Source of the DNA: Actinomyces faecalis
Lineage (GTDB): Bacteria; Actinomycetota; Actinomycetes; Actinomycetales; Actinomycetaceae
Assembly (NCBI RefSeq): GCF_013184985.2
Contig: NZ_CP063418.1
Span: 310,001-374,000 of the forward strand
Direction: 5' to 3'
DNA length: 64,000 nucleotides
Below, one piece after another: positions 63,846 through 64,000 of this stretch (positions are counted from its first letter, which is position 1; each line of letters opens with the position of its first letter). The position numbers and the translations under genes are program-made. The notes under the pieces are model-generated. The model worked only from the letters and a program-made list of their open reading frames with translations, was not told the DNA's origin and did no database searches.

Positions 63846-64000
63846 CCGAGGTCCCGCTGCAGGGGCCGCGTGGCGAGGTCGTCCCGGCCTCCGCCTCCGG
63901 CCTGCAGCCTCAGGCCCCCTCCGGGCCGACGGCGCAGCCCAGGCCCGCCCCGCGCCGTCCCTGGACCGGACAGGACTTCGTGTGGTGGAACACCGCGGGC
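63842..64000 (+). CDS. Unidentified CDS, 3'-truncated by window edge
   Basis: GTG start overlapping the phosphatase stop (GTGA). The 53 visible residues are a Pro/Ala/Gln-rich N-terminus ending RRPWTGQDFVWWNTAG. This is probably a cytosolic lead-in to a longer protein; no family can be named from so little. Confidence 0.6.
   Translation, partial: MTEVPLQGPRGEVVPASASGLQPQAPSGPTAQPRPAPRRPWTGQDFVWWNTAG

Overview
The window is high-GC, gene-dense DNA from an actinobacterium, most likely Actinomyces or another Actinomycetaceae. The evidence is the GC-rich codon use, frequent GTG starts, an actinobacterial-type DapD and DapC, a 7Fe ferredoxin, a VanW-type wall protein, a DUF3152 protein and many starts with a -10-like hexamer 6-7 nt upstream (leaderless style). 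No rRNA, tRNA, CRISPR array, transposase or prophage was seen. The sequence enters in an L25 gene and leaves in an unidentified CDS.

Layout. 0-5.5 kb: L25, pth, then a minus-strand two-component system (NarL/LuxR regulator and DesK-type kinase) next to an ABC-2 exporter. 5.7-11.7 kb: Bax1-like membrane protein, FKBP isomerase, ilvD and ilvA (isoleucine pathway), and an FMN reductase with an operator-like palindrome; a repeat-rich convergent intergenic region follows. 11.9-21.9 kb: RG-rich ABC-class ATPase, msrA, GNAT, greA, hemolysin III, uppS, PfkB kinase, xseB/xseA and ispH. 22-30.4 kb: rmuC, a membrane esterase, ychF, meso-DAP dehydrogenase, patatin, DUF3152 metzincin-like protein and an alpha/beta hydrolase. 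30.4-35.4 kb: an accessory-looking stretch with an orphan TetR-style operator, an ABC-2-like membrane protein, a decayed FAD-oxygenase fragment, an M48 protease, a Pth2-type protein, GtrA and a HAD remnant. 35.4-44.6 kb: M18 aminopeptidase, YchJ, old yellow enzyme, a second patatin, Nudix, a PLP enzyme, a lipase-like hydrolase, bioY, a small-ORF pair and a luciferase-like oxidoreductase. 44.8-50.9 kb: an oligopeptide ABC importer (two permeases, a fused double ATPase, and a Tat-type lipoprotein binding protein encoded last). 51-64 kb: PH-like membrane protein, typA, VanW protein, ferredoxin, dapC, citrate synthase, a secreted DUF4258 protein with two paralogous partner genes, dapD and a histidine phosphatase.

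How genes work together. ddh, dapC and dapD together indicate both the one-step dehydrogenase route and the succinylase route to meso-diaminopimelate for lysine and peptidoglycan; uppS supplies the lipid carrier for wall assembly and ispH its isoprenoid precursors. IlvA and IlvD serve branched-chain amino acid synthesis. The importer at 44.8-50.9 kb supplies peptides.

The most unusual locus is 59.5-62.0 kb on the minus strand. A secreted DUF4258 (BECR-fold, RNase-toxin-like) protein overlaps by ATGA a cytosolic protein of unknown family. Behind it lies the broken 3' end of a second DUF4258 gene, also overlapping by ATGA a second member of the same unknown family. This reads as two tandem toxin-immunity-like modules, one with its toxin decayed by a CA-dinucleotide slip. 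The window is also rich in long perfect inverted repeats (17-34 bp arms) between genes, and holds a 20-bp palindrome shared by two divergent promoter regions.
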